A stretch of DNA of 15,223 nt, taken from Pyrinomonadaceae bacterium (GTDB taxonomy: Bacteria > Acidobacteriota > Blastocatellia > Pyrinomonadales > Pyrinomonadaceae). Below the pieces are notes generated by a model. That model saw nothing but the letters and a program-made list of their open reading frames with translations, made no database searches and was not told the DNA's origin. The position numbers and the translations under genes were made by a program. Location: contig JACCTF010000923.1 of assembly GCA_013812565.1 (NCBI GenBank), forward strand, positions 1 to 15,223, in the 5' to 3' direction. This document shows positions 1 to 6,581 of the stretch, in pieces; positions within the stretch are counted from its first letter, which is position 1; each line of letters starts with the position of its first letter.

Positions 1-34
1 GCGGGTTTCGTGACCGTTAAAACAGTTACATTCA

Positions 35-62
35 TTGACAAGTTTTTGCCGTGTTTCCGAAT
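35..62 (+). promoter_or_regulatory. weak promoter candidate before the TPR gene
   Basis: A perfect TTGACA hexamer lies at 35-40, about 90 bases upstream of the TPR gene. The best -10 match at a plausible spacing is CCGAAT (57-62, 16-base spacer), which fits TATAAT at only three of six positions. The -35 is seen directly; promoter function is inference. Confidence 0.25.
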
Positions 63-129
63 TAACCGAGCCGTCCTACGCCACGTCGTTGGCTTCTTTA
101 CCTCTTTCCATGACACAGATTAATTCCTG

Positions 130-2547
130 ATGGGCTTCGATAAAGCAAAGGCTGTGCGTGCCGCTGAGAAGCACCTTGGGCAAGGCAAGATTCCAGCAGC
201 CATTCAAGAGTACCGTAAGATTGTCGAGCAGGACAAAAGCGATTTCACTGCGCTTAACATGCTCGGCGATCTTTACGCGCGCGTCGATAAAAAAGATGAA
301 GCTATAAAGTGCTTCACCGGACTCGCTGAACACTACCGCGATCAGGGCTTTGCTTTGAAAGCCATCGCGATGTACAAAAAGATTAGTCGCCTCAACCCGG
401 ATGCTTCAGATGTCGCGGGCAAACTCGCGGCGCTCTACGAACAGCAAGGACTCTTCGCCGAAGCTCGCGCGCAATATCTCACAGTCGCAGAAACTCATTC
501 ACGCGCCGGACAAACGCGCGAAGCCCTGAGTGTGCTGCAGCGCATCGCTGACCTAGACCCGCGCAACACGGAGATTCGTCTGCGGCTTGCTGAAAGCTAT
601 CTGCGCGAAAAATTAATGGCCGAGGCAGCGAAGACTTTTACCGAAGCCGGTCAGCAGTTCCTCGCACGCAGTGATTACCAAAATGCGCTGGCCGCTTACA
701 CCCGCGCACATGATCTGAATCCGCAAGATTATGCTGTGTTAAGCGGTTTGACCCAAGCGTACTGCGCGCTCGGAACAGCGACCGAAGCAGCCGCTGCACT
801 AGAACGCGCCGTGGCCGAGCAGCCTGCCGATAGGGAACTGCTTTCAATGCTGGTTAATGTGTATCTGGAAGCGGAGGATGCGCAAGCTGCCGAGCGAATT
901 ACAGACGATCTCGTCAAGCTTGATCCGCCCAGTTACGCGCGCTCGCTTGATGTCGCCCGCCTCTACCTTAAGCAAGACAAAGCAGAGCAGACAACGCGCG
1001 TCCTTACGCAGATTATCGAACCGGCGCTGGCCGGGCGCGAAGAAGACGCGCTTGTTAATCTGCTAAACGAAACGCTCGCGCATGATCCCCAAAAATTGGA
1101 CGCACTGCAGATGCTGGTGCGCATACACACGTGGCAACGCGACGATGACAAGCTGCGCACGGTGCTCGAACAATTAGCGGAGGCGGCCCGCCGAGCTACG
1201 CTTGAAGCTGATGAGCGTGATGCGCTCACGCAACTTGTGCGGCTGGTGCCGGATGAACCGAGCTACCGTGAGCGGCTTAGTGCTGTGGGCGGCGCGCTTG
1301 ATAGCTTTGATGTGATGGAAGACACCCTCGCGCCCTCTGAAGAAGTGCCGACGTTTGAGAACTTTGTCTTAACCGACGAAGCGCATACCGCTCGTGACTC
1401 AGAGGCGGCTGGCCCAGAAGCTTTGGTTGGGAAGGGCAGCGATTTTGAATGGAACTCGGTTGCGCCCGAAGCTTCAGATTTCGCTCCAAGCCCAGCGGCT
1501 TCATTCGCCGACTTGAACGCAGAGTTTGCAGACGTTGCTGCTCCGCTTCATCTCTCAACAGTGCAGGCGGCCGCGCCGGACGAACAAGAAGGTTTTCAGG
1601 AAGTAGATTTCAACTTCTCTATCGAAACGCCATCTGTCGAGAAGCCATCTGCCGCGACCGAGGGGGCGGGCGGGCAGACGCCCCCAGCAGACGCGCGCCT
1701 CGAAGCATTGCTTGCGCAGGAACTGGAGAGCGTCGACTTCTACATTGCGCAGGGCTACCAAGACATCGCGCGTGACACGCTCGAGATTCTCGAAAAACAG
1801 TACGGCGCGCACCAAGGGATCGAAGCGCGTCGCGGGCAGCTAGGTTTGACTGCGACCCCGCCGCCCACGTCCTTCGCAGAGGCTGAGCCGGTAGCAACGG
1901 AGACATCTAGCTTCTCCGATTTTGCGCAGTACGAGATTACAACTCCTGAGGCAATACCGGCGGAAGCAGACGAGACAGAAGCAGACGAAATCGAAGTAGA
2001 CGCAGTGTTTGCGGAACTTGCTGCAACAGCGCCCGCTTCCTCGAACACGGCAATCAACTCGCCACCCGTGATTGCGCAACCAACGATTGACGCCGGACTG
2101 GCCGCGGTCTTCGACGAGTTCCGCGCTGCCGTGGAAGAAGAAGATCCGCTGCCGACTGCCGATTACGAAACGCACTACAACCTTGGCCTCGCCTACAAAG
2201 AGATGGATTTGATGGATGATGCCATCGAGGAGTTTCAAGCAGCCGCGAGCATAGTTGCGCCGCAGGATGGCACGTCTCGCTACCTACAGTGTTGTAACTT
2301 GCTCGGCCATTGCTTTATGAGTAAAGGTATGGGACGACTTGCGGCGATGTGGTTCCAGCGAGGTTTGGATGCGCCGGGCCACACTGAGGATGAATATCAA
2401 GCGCTGCGCTTCGAACTCGGGACAGCCTACGAACAGATGGGCGATCTCGATCATGCTCTTGATATGTTCACAGAGGTTTACGGCATCGACGTTTCATACC
2501 GCGGCGTAGCAAATAAACTACGCGAACTGCAAGCGCAAAAACGGTGA
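130..2547 (+). CDS. large tetratricopeptide-repeat (TPR) scaffold protein
   Basis: An 805-residue protein with no signal peptide or membrane segment, so probably cytoplasmic. Residues 1 to about 390 are back-to-back TPR helices, with units such as ALNMLGDLYARVDKKDEAIK and a following Pro at the unit ends. Residues about 395-670 are acidic, rich in Ala, Glu, Pro and Ser and probably disordered, interrupted near 560-600 by a short helical segment (LLAQELESVDFYIAQGYQDI). Residues 677-805 form a second TPR block starting YETHYNLGLAYKEMDLMDDA, a C-terminal module that recurs in TPR proteins of Acidobacteriota and Deltaproteobacteria. TPRs bind partner proteins; no catalytic motif is visible and the partner cannot be told from sequence. 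The ATG at 130 lacks a clear Shine-Dalgarno; it overlaps the stop of a six-codon frame (110-130) as TGATG. The 3' end runs into an intergenic repeat that contributes the stop codon. A TPR protein is certain; its role is unknown. Confidence 0.9.
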   Translation: MGFDKAKAVRAAEKHLGQGKIPAAIQEYRKIVEQDKSDFTALNMLGDLYARVDKKDEAIKCFTGLAEHYRDQGFALKAIAMYKKISRLNPDASDVAGKLAALYEQQGLFAEARAQYLTVAETHSRAGQTREALSVLQRIADLDPRNTEIRLRLAESYLREKLMAEAAKTFTEAGQQFLARSDYQNALAAYTRAHDLNPQDYAVLSGLTQAYCALGTATEAAAALERAVAEQPADRELLSMLVNVYLEAEDAQAAERITDDLVKLDPPSYARSLDVARLYLKQDKAEQTTRVLTQIIEPALAGREEDALVNLLNETLAHDPQKLDALQMLVRIHTWQRDDDKLRTVLEQLAEAARRATLEADERDALTQLVRLVPDEPSYRERLSAVGGALDSFDVMEDTLAPSEEVPTFENFVLTDEAHTARDSEAAGPEALVGKGSDFEWNSVAPEASDFAPSPAASFADLNAEFADVAAPLHLSTVQAAAPDEQEGFQEVDFNFSIETPSVEKPSAATEGAGGQTPPADARLEALLAQELESVDFYIAQGYQDIARDTLEILEKQYGAHQGIEARRGQLGLTATPPPTSFAEAEPVATETSSFSDFAQYEITTPEAIPAEADETEADEIEVDAVFAELAATAPASSNTAINSPPVIAQPTIDAGLAAVFDEFRAAVEEEDPLPTADYETHYNLGLAYKEMDLMDDAIEEFQAAASIVAPQDGTSRYLQCCNLLGHCFMSKGMGRLAAMWFQRGLDAPGHTEDEYQALRFELGTAYEQMGDLDHALDMFTEVYGIDVSYRGVANKLRELQAQKR

Positions 2548-2552
2548 CAAGT

Positions 2553-2634
2553 AAACAGTGACAAGTAACAAGCTAAGACAAAAGTTGCTTTAGTTTCTCA
2601 CTCGTCACTGTTCACTTGTCACTTGTCACTGTTT
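2553..2634. repeat. imperfect inverted repeat of GTGACAAGT words
   Basis: The left arm AAACAGTGACAAGTAACAAG (2553-2572) and the right arm CTTGTCACTTGTCACTGTTT (2615-2634) are reverse complements at 19 of 20 positions, with a 42-base loop. Both arms are built from a 7-8 base word (GTGACAA / TTGTCAC), and an extra copy at 2544-2551 supplies the stop codon of the TPR gene. The right arm ends five bases before the ATG of the next gene. No T-tract follows, so it is not a textbook terminator. Confidence 0.8.
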
Positions 2635-2639
2635 ATCTT

Positions 2640-3041
2640 ATGTCGGCCAAGCTGACTCTTATTTTCTACATCGTGCTATGCCTCGAAACGGGCATTGTGC
2701 TTACCATTTTGCCGTGGGTTCATCCGTTTGGGTTGGGAGATTGGGGAGACAACTACTTTCTGTTGTACGCGGCACAGAAGACCGGCTTGCAGGGTTTGCA
2801 GCAGGCCGTATCATCTGGGTGGGTACGTGGCGCGGTGACTGGGCTGGGCCTGCTCAATCTGGCGATGGCTTGTTGGGAGATCGCGCATTTCCGGCACACG
2901 GCGCGCGCCTTGCGGGTTCAAACCAGACAGGTGCAGATGGGTGAAACTTACGGTTCGAAAGAGACAGATCGATTTACCGAAGCCGCTCCTTTACCTGATT
3001 ACCAGCGGCGCGACGACCGAGCGAACCACTCCGACGAGTGA
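2640..3041 (+). CDS. small integral membrane protein, unknown function
   Basis: The protein has 133 residues from ATG 2640. An in-frame TTG at 2616 would add eight residues, but these are encoded by the repeat arm, so the ATG is preferred. No Shine-Dalgarno is visible because the repeat fills the leader. Two hydrophobic segments are seen: residues about 4-27 (LTLIFYIVLCLETGIVLTIL, then PWVHPFG) and about 60-82 (GAVTGLGLLNLAMACWEIAH). The region between them contains NYFLLYAAQKTG. The layout, with PW and NYF after the first helix and RGAVTGLGLLNL in the second, resembles small uncharacterised membrane proteins of Acidobacteriota (from memory, not a search). The tail after residue 90 is charged and overlaps thiE by 101 bases in another frame, so its last 30 or so residues may be poorly constrained. 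Position just before thiE suggests co-transcription, not necessarily a thiamine role. Confidence 0.65.
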   Translation: MSAKLTLIFYIVLCLETGIVLTILPWVHPFGLGDWGDNYFLLYAAQKTGLQGLQQAVSSGWVRGAVTGLGLLNLAMACWEIAHFRHTARALRVQTRQVQMGETYGSKETDRFTEAAPLPDYQRRDDRANHSDE

Positions 3042-3615
3042 AGATTTTGCCCGACTCATCGGGCTGGTTCAAGCAGCCGTCCAAGCCCGCATCGACCTCA
3101 TTCAAATCCGCGAAAAACAGTTGTCGGCACGCACGCTTCATTATCTCGCCATACGTGCAGTTGAGATCACACGCGGCAGTGTCACGCGCCTGCTTGTCAA
3201 TGATCGGGCCGACATCGCACTGGCGAGCGGTGCTGACGGCGTGCATCTCACTTCCACGTCGCTTGACGCAACAGTAGTGCGCCGAACCTTCGGCAGCGAT
3301 CTATTGATCGGAGTCTCCACGCATTCTTTAGAGGAAGCCGCAGCCGCACGCCGGGGCGGGGCAGACTTCGCCGTCTTTGGTCCGGTCTTCAAAACTCAAT
3401 CGAAGCCTTTGCAGGGCACGCCGCTTGGTCTCGATAGTTTGAGCGAAGCGACACGTGCGCTTGCTCCGTTTCCGCTCATCGCGCTCGGCGGCATAACGAT
3501 GCAGAACGCGCATGAGGCGCTTCGGGCAGGGGCCGCCGGGGTCGCTGCCATCGGGTTGTTCAGCGACGAGCAGAGACTTCAAGAGATCGTGCGTGAGATG
3601 AAAGCCGGCAAGTAG
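2941..3615 (+). CDS. thiE: thiamine phosphate synthase
   Basis: ThiE joins HMP pyrophosphate and thiazole phosphate to give thiamine monophosphate in the cytoplasm. The 224-residue TIM-barrel sequence carries the family marks in order: LYLITSG (17-23), the pyrophosphate-binding QIREK (55-59), LLVNDRADIALASGADGVHL (84-103) with the Asn-Asp pair, IGVSTHS (123-129), FGPVFKTQSK (146-155) and PLIALGGI (178-185). Length is normal for the family. The start is a GTG at 2941 with AGGTG about eight bases upstream; no later start leaves the first beta strand intact, so the overlap with the membrane protein gene appears real. thiD follows 163 bases downstream on the same strand, but an inverted repeat and a possible new promoter lie between. 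Family assignment is very secure. Confidence 0.95.
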   Translation: MKLTVRKRQIDLPKPLLYLITSGATTERTTPTSEDFARLIGLVQAAVQARIDLIQIREKQLSARTLHYLAIRAVEITRGSVTRLLVNDRADIALASGADGVHLTSTSLDATVVRRTFGSDLLIGVSTHSLEEAAAARRGGADFAVFGPVFKTQSKPLQGTPLGLDSLSEATRALAPFPLIALGGITMQNAHEALRAGAAGVAAIGLFSDEQRLQEIVREMKAGK

Positions 3616-3657
3616 AATTTAAAGCTTATTTCTACTGAGTACAGGGGACGTGGCGGT

Positions 3658-3718
3658 TCACCACAGAGAGCACAGAGATGGCACATGCTCTGTGTAAACT
3701 CCGTGTCCTCTGTGGTGA
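3658..3718. repeat. inverted repeat of CCACAGAG / CTCTGTGG type
   Basis: The arms TCACCACAGAGAGCACAGAG (3658-3677) and CTCCGTGTCCTCTGTGGTGA (3699-3718) pair at 17 of 20 positions. A further CTCTGTGT lies inside the loop at 3688-3695. Repeats of this word are scattered between genes in many bacterial genomes (general knowledge). It sits between thiE and thiD with no T-tract, so termination is uncertain. Confidence 0.75.
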
Positions 3719-3747
3719 GTAATAACTTTACCTGCACCCAAGTACAA
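3719..3747 (+). promoter_or_regulatory. possible promoter for thiD
   Basis: TACAAT at 3742-3747 matches the -10 consensus at five of six positions and lies 32 bases before the thiD ATG. The hexamer 17 bases upstream (GTAATA) is a poor -35 with three matches. It would let thiD be transcribed separately from thiE. Low confidence. Confidence 0.25.
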
Positions 3748-3778
3748 TATCGCTCTGTAGCGTAGAAATGCAGACGAG

Positions 3779-4600
3779 ATGAACATGACGAACACTCATC
3801 CAAACCAGCCGCTTGTTGCGCTGACCATCGCCGGTTTCGATCCTTCGGGCGGAGCAGGCGTCATCGCCGACATCAAGACGTTCACACAGTTTGGATGCTT
3901 CGCAACAGCAGCGGTGACATCGTTGACCTTTCAGAATACGACGAACGTCTTTGGCGCAGTACACCAAACGGCTGAGGCTGTACGCAGGCAGGTGTTGCCT
4001 ATTATTGAAGACTTCCACATCGCAGGAGTGAAGACCGGCATGTTGCCGACAAGAGAAGTCATCAATGAAGTTGCGCGCCTCTTTCGCGAAACTGAGTTGC
4101 CGATGCCTGTGGTTGATCCGGTGGTACGTTCAACCTCCGGCTACGATTTGATAGACGACGAAGCGCTTCGAGCATTAATAGTGGAACTCCTGCCACTGGC
4201 CCGCGTCCTCACGCCCAACATCCCGGAAGCTGAACGTATCACGGGTTTACGCATCACGAATGAAGACGGCATGCGGCGAGCTGCGCAACTGCTGCGCGAG
4301 ATGGGCGCACGCGCCGTGCTCGTTAAAGGCGGCCATCTCGCGGGGGAAGCGCTGGATGTGCTTGACGAACATGGTCTGATCACTCTCTTTCGTGAAGCAA
4401 AGATAGAGACGACGGCAACGCACGGAACCGGATGCACGCTCGCCGCCGGAATCAGTGCGTGTCTTGCGCGCGGGATGGATTTGCGATCAGCCGTCGGCGC
4501 AGCCAAACGCTTTGTCACTGATGCCATCCGTCACGCGCCGCAACTCGGGCGCGGTCACAGCCCCATTAACCACAGCGTTCCTGTGCGCTTTGATCCATGA
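3779..4600 (+). CDS. thiD: hydroxymethylpyrimidine / phosphomethylpyrimidine kinase
   Basis: ThiD is a ribokinase-fold enzyme that phosphorylates HMP and HMP-P to the pyrophosphate used by ThiE. The 273-residue protein shows AGFDPSGGAGVIADIKTF (18-35, substrate and glycine-rich region), VKTGML (84-89), VVDPVVRSTSG (111-121), LTPNIPEAERITG (144-156), VLVKGGH (180-186), the anion-hole and nucleotide motif THGTGCTLAAG (214-224) with Cys219, and the typical C-terminal GRGHSPINH (257-265). Length is typical of the bacterial enzyme. Start is ATG 3779 with a weak GACGAG just upstream; the ATG at 3785 is an alternative. No thiE fusion or TenA domain is attached. It converges with the cyclophilin gene, with a large hairpin between the two. 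Confidence 0.95.
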   Translation: MNMTNTHPNQPLVALTIAGFDPSGGAGVIADIKTFTQFGCFATAAVTSLTFQNTTNVFGAVHQTAEAVRRQVLPIIEDFHIAGVKTGMLPTREVINEVARLFRETELPMPVVDPVVRSTSGYDLIDDEALRALIVELLPLARVLTPNIPEAERITGLRITNEDGMRRAAQLLREMGARAVLVKGGHLAGEALDVLDEHGLITLFREAKIETTATHGTGCTLAAGISACLARGMDLRSAVGAAKRFVTDAIRHAPQLGRGHSPINHSVPVRFDP

Positions 4601-4664
4601 GGTGTAAACGGGAAGTGAAGGGCAGTAGAGGGTCAACAAAGGGAAAAGTGAAAGGATCAGAAAA

Positions 4665-4738
4665 AGTTCGGAGTACCGCCTTCAAGCGGCTTGTGTCGTG
4701 TTCAAGTCACCATCCGCCTGAAGGCGGTACTCCGAACT
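4665..4738. repeat. 25-base inverted repeat, possible bidirectional terminator
   Basis: The arms at 4665-4689 and 4714-4738 are reverse complements at 24 of 25 positions, with a 24-base loop. Each outer arm begins or ends with AGTTCGGAGT / ACTCCGAACT. Each arm also carries its own smaller palindrome; CCGCCTGAAGGCGG in the right arm is perfect, so a cruciform or nested hairpins could form. It lies between the convergent thiD and cyclophilin genes, where it could end both transcripts, though T-tracts are absent. Confidence 0.8.
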
Positions 4739-4748
4739 CTCCACTAAA

Positions 4749-5240
4749 TTACTGCGCTTCCTCAATGGTGACTTTCTCCATCGTCACTGGTGAAGTTGGC
4801 TTGTCGCCGCGGTCAGTTTCGGTAGCAGCGATTGAGTCAACCACATCCTGACCTTCGATGACGCGCCCGAAGATCGTGTAGTTCGGCGGAAGATTGTAGT
4901 CCGTGTGCATGATAAAGAATTGCGAGCCGTTGGTGTTTGGGCCAGCGTTTGCCATCGCGACAGTGCCTGCTTTGTAGCCACGACTGTAAACCTCCGATGA
5001 GCGATTGATCTCATCTGGAAAGCGCCCGCCCGAGGCGGATTCGCCGCCACGCCCTGTTCCTGTCGGGTCGCCGCCTTGAATCATGAATCCTTTGATCACG
5101 CGGTGAAATCCAACGCCGTCGTAGTAGCCGCGCTCAGCGAGCAGACGAAAGTTTTCGGTTGTCTTCGGCGCATCCTCCTCAAGTAGCTCGAAGCGGATAA
5201 TGCCTTTGTTAGTTTCGATGTTTACAATTCGATTTGCCAT
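4749..5240 (-). CDS. cyclophilin-type peptidyl-prolyl cis-trans isomerase
   Basis: A single-domain cyclophilin of 163 residues that speeds cis-trans isomerisation of peptide bonds before proline. No signal peptide is present, so it is probably cytoplasmic (PpiB-like). Family marks are seen in order: APKTTENF (24-31), the catalytic FHRVIKGFMIQGGD (45-58) with Arg47, Phe52 and Gln55, and AMANAGPNTNGSQFFI (95-110), then YTIFGRV (121-127). The position of the drug-contact Trp of human cyclophilin A is not a Trp, as is common in bacterial forms. The start is well supported: GAGAAGGAGA ends close before the ATG at 5240. The HAD phosphatase gene ends 51 bases upstream on the same strand, so the two are probably one transcript. 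Confidence 0.95.
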   Translation of the reverse strand: MANRIVNIETNKGIIRFELLEEDAPKTTENFRLLAERGYYDGVGFHRVIKGFMIQGGDPTGTGRGGESASGGRFPDEINRSSEVYSRGYKAGTVAMANAGPNTNGSQFFIMHTDYNLPPNYTIFGRVIEGQDVVDSIAATETDRGDKPTSPVTMEKVTIEEAQ

Positions 5241-5291
5241 TTCTTCTCCTTCTCATTGATGTAAAACGTGCGCCGCTCCTCACAAACTCTT

Positions 5292-6161
5292 TCAGCGCTC
5301 GGCACGCAAGATGAATCGTTCGATTGCTTCGGCGACACCGTCCTCATCGTTACTCGCCGTAAGATGAAAGCTTTGAATATCGCGCAAAGGAGGCGCCGCG
5401 TTGCCCATCACTACGCCGGTTCCGGCGTAGTGAAGCATCTCTAAATCGTTAAAGTTATCGCCGACCGCCATCACCTCTTCACGCGCCAGATTATATTCGA
5501 TTGCTACAGCCGCAAGCCCCGCGCCCTTTGATGCTTCCGGGTGCAGCACGTCGAGCAAAGCGAAGTCTTGTTTCGGATAGATTGTGCTCAACACTTTTAC
5601 TTTTGATGCGAGGGTGCGCTCCAAAGATTCGCCGAGACGCTGAATGCTCGCACAGGTGCCGCTGAAAGCGATGTGCACCGGCGCGTGATCGAGATATTCT
5701 TCCAGAGAGGGAACGCGCCGCACCGCTTCTTCAGCTTCACTTCCAACAACGCGGCGCGACCACTGGATGTATTTCGCGAGCGCGTGATTGTCTTCGCTGA
5801 TGTAGTCATAGACCAGCAGGCCAGTGCCCACTGGATCATCGCTGACCATTGGATCAGCTCCGTGCGTGCGACCGATGTGCAGCACCTTGTGCGCTTCAGC
5901 GAGCGGCAACAAACGAGCGGCCACCGTCTCCAGTGTCCGCGCATGTTTGGTGAGCGCACCGTTGTGCGAAATGACGGGCACATCAAGGCCGAGTTTAAGC
6001 GCAAGTGGGCGCGCATCGCGAAAGCGACGACCGGTTACGATTGCCACGCGTACGCCTTGTTTGCGTGCCGCCTGAATCGCATCTTGGTTATGCTGTGTTA
6101 TTTCACCACGTGAGTTGAGCAGCGTCCCGTCGAGATCGAGCGCAAGTAAGCGTATTGCCAT
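5292..6161 (-). CDS. Cof-type HAD-superfamily phosphatase
   Basis: A 289-residue HAD hydrolase of the Cof/YidA type (cap class C2B), likely a cytoplasmic phosphatase acting on sugar phosphates or nucleotide-like substrates; the substrate cannot be read from sequence. Motif I LALDLDGTLLNS (6-17) holds nucleophile Asp9 and acid/base Asp11. Motif II is VTGRR (42-46). The cap runs from about 85 to 195. Motif III Lys is in HPEASKGAGL (207-216), and motif IV is GDNFNDLEML (234-243) with Asp235 and Asp239. All catalytic residues are present and length is typical. The start at ATG 6161 places motif I at the expected distance, although the Shine-Dalgarno is weak. It is the first gene of a likely two-gene unit with the cyclophilin. 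Confidence 0.92.
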   Translation of the reverse strand: MAIRLLALDLDGTLLNSRGEITQHNQDAIQAARKQGVRVAIVTGRRFRDARPLALKLGLDVPVISHNGALTKHARTLETVAARLLPLAEAHKVLHIGRTHGADPMVSDDPVGTGLLVYDYISEDNHALAKYIQWSRRVVGSEAEEAVRRVPSLEEYLDHAPVHIAFSGTCASIQRLGESLERTLASKVKVLSTIYPKQDFALLDVLHPEASKGAGLAAVAIEYNLAREEVMAVGDNFNDLEMLHYAGTGVVMGNAAPPLRDIQSFHLTASNDEDGVAEAIERFILRAER

Positions 6162-6252
6162 GCGAAGCTGTGTCTTGTCTTTCTACTTTTATGCTTGGTG
6201 CAAACTACCCGATTTGAGTTCGAAACACAATTTCGCATCTTTTGGAATAACA

Positions 6253-6343
6253 GTTCGGAGTGCGAAGTTTGGGGTTTGAAGTAGAAGAAAGATTGAGCGC
6301 GAGCGACTTGGAACTCCACACTGCGAACTTCATACTCCGCAAC
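6253..6343. repeat. imperfect inverted repeat of CGGAGT / GAAGTT words
   Basis: The left arm GTTCGGAGTGCGAAGTT (6253-6269) pairs with AACTTCATACTCCGCAAC (6326-6343), with one gap and two mismatches. The segment 6311-6330 (GAACTCCACACTGCGAACTT) offers an alternative partner. It lies in the divergent gap between the HAD gene and the kinase gene, and shares the CGGAGT word with the 4665-4738 repeat. Confidence 0.6.
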
Positions 6344-6411
6344 TTTTACATTTTAAATTGAGGCGTGCAGACACGAATGATGAAAAAGCTCCCAAACCTT
6401 TTGATCTTGTC

Positions 6412-6440
6412 TTGACAAACTCACCCGGTTAGCTTTCAAT
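6412..6440 (+). promoter_or_regulatory. sigma-70-like promoter candidate for the kinase-regulator operon
   Basis: Perfect -35 TTGACA at 6412-6417, a 17-base spacer, and -10 TTCAAT at 6435-6440 (four of six). It lies about 140 bases before the preferred kinase start at 6582. The rest of the gap 6162-6581 holds the inverted repeat at 6253-6343 and an in-frame upstream extension of the kinase frame (from 6498). I see no other gene there. Confidence 0.45.
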
Positions 6441-6581
6441 CCTCTAGCGGCACGACCATGCCCGCCTCCAAGTGGTCGAAAATGTGCCAGCGCCCGGATG
6501 CTTCACAAACAGGCGCTCGAAGTGACCTCTCCTCAAATCATCCGCTCTAATGCCCACGAGAGCGCAGTTAAGGACACGAAG

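Noticed and set aside
1840..2238. 132-codon minus-strand frame inside the TPR gene
   Set aside because: It lies fully within a clearly coding gene on the other strand, and its composition is that of an antisense shadow.
4141..4527. 128-codon minus-strand frame inside thiD
   Set aside because: Ser/Arg/Ala-rich antisense shadow of a well-supported enzyme gene.
4597..4851. 84-codon plus-strand frame after thiD
   Set aside because: It runs through the inverted repeat and into the antisense of the cyclophilin C-terminus; no protein-like features.
6447..6462. GGCACGACCATGC resembling a sigma-54 promoter before the kinase gene
   Set aside because: The gap between GG and GC is nine bases, not the strict ten; a better sigma-70-like site lies just upstream.
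6498..6581. 28-codon upstream extension of the kinase
   Set aside because: No Shine-Dalgarno at 6498, while ATG 6582 has AAGGA seven bases upstream and the receiver starts right after it.
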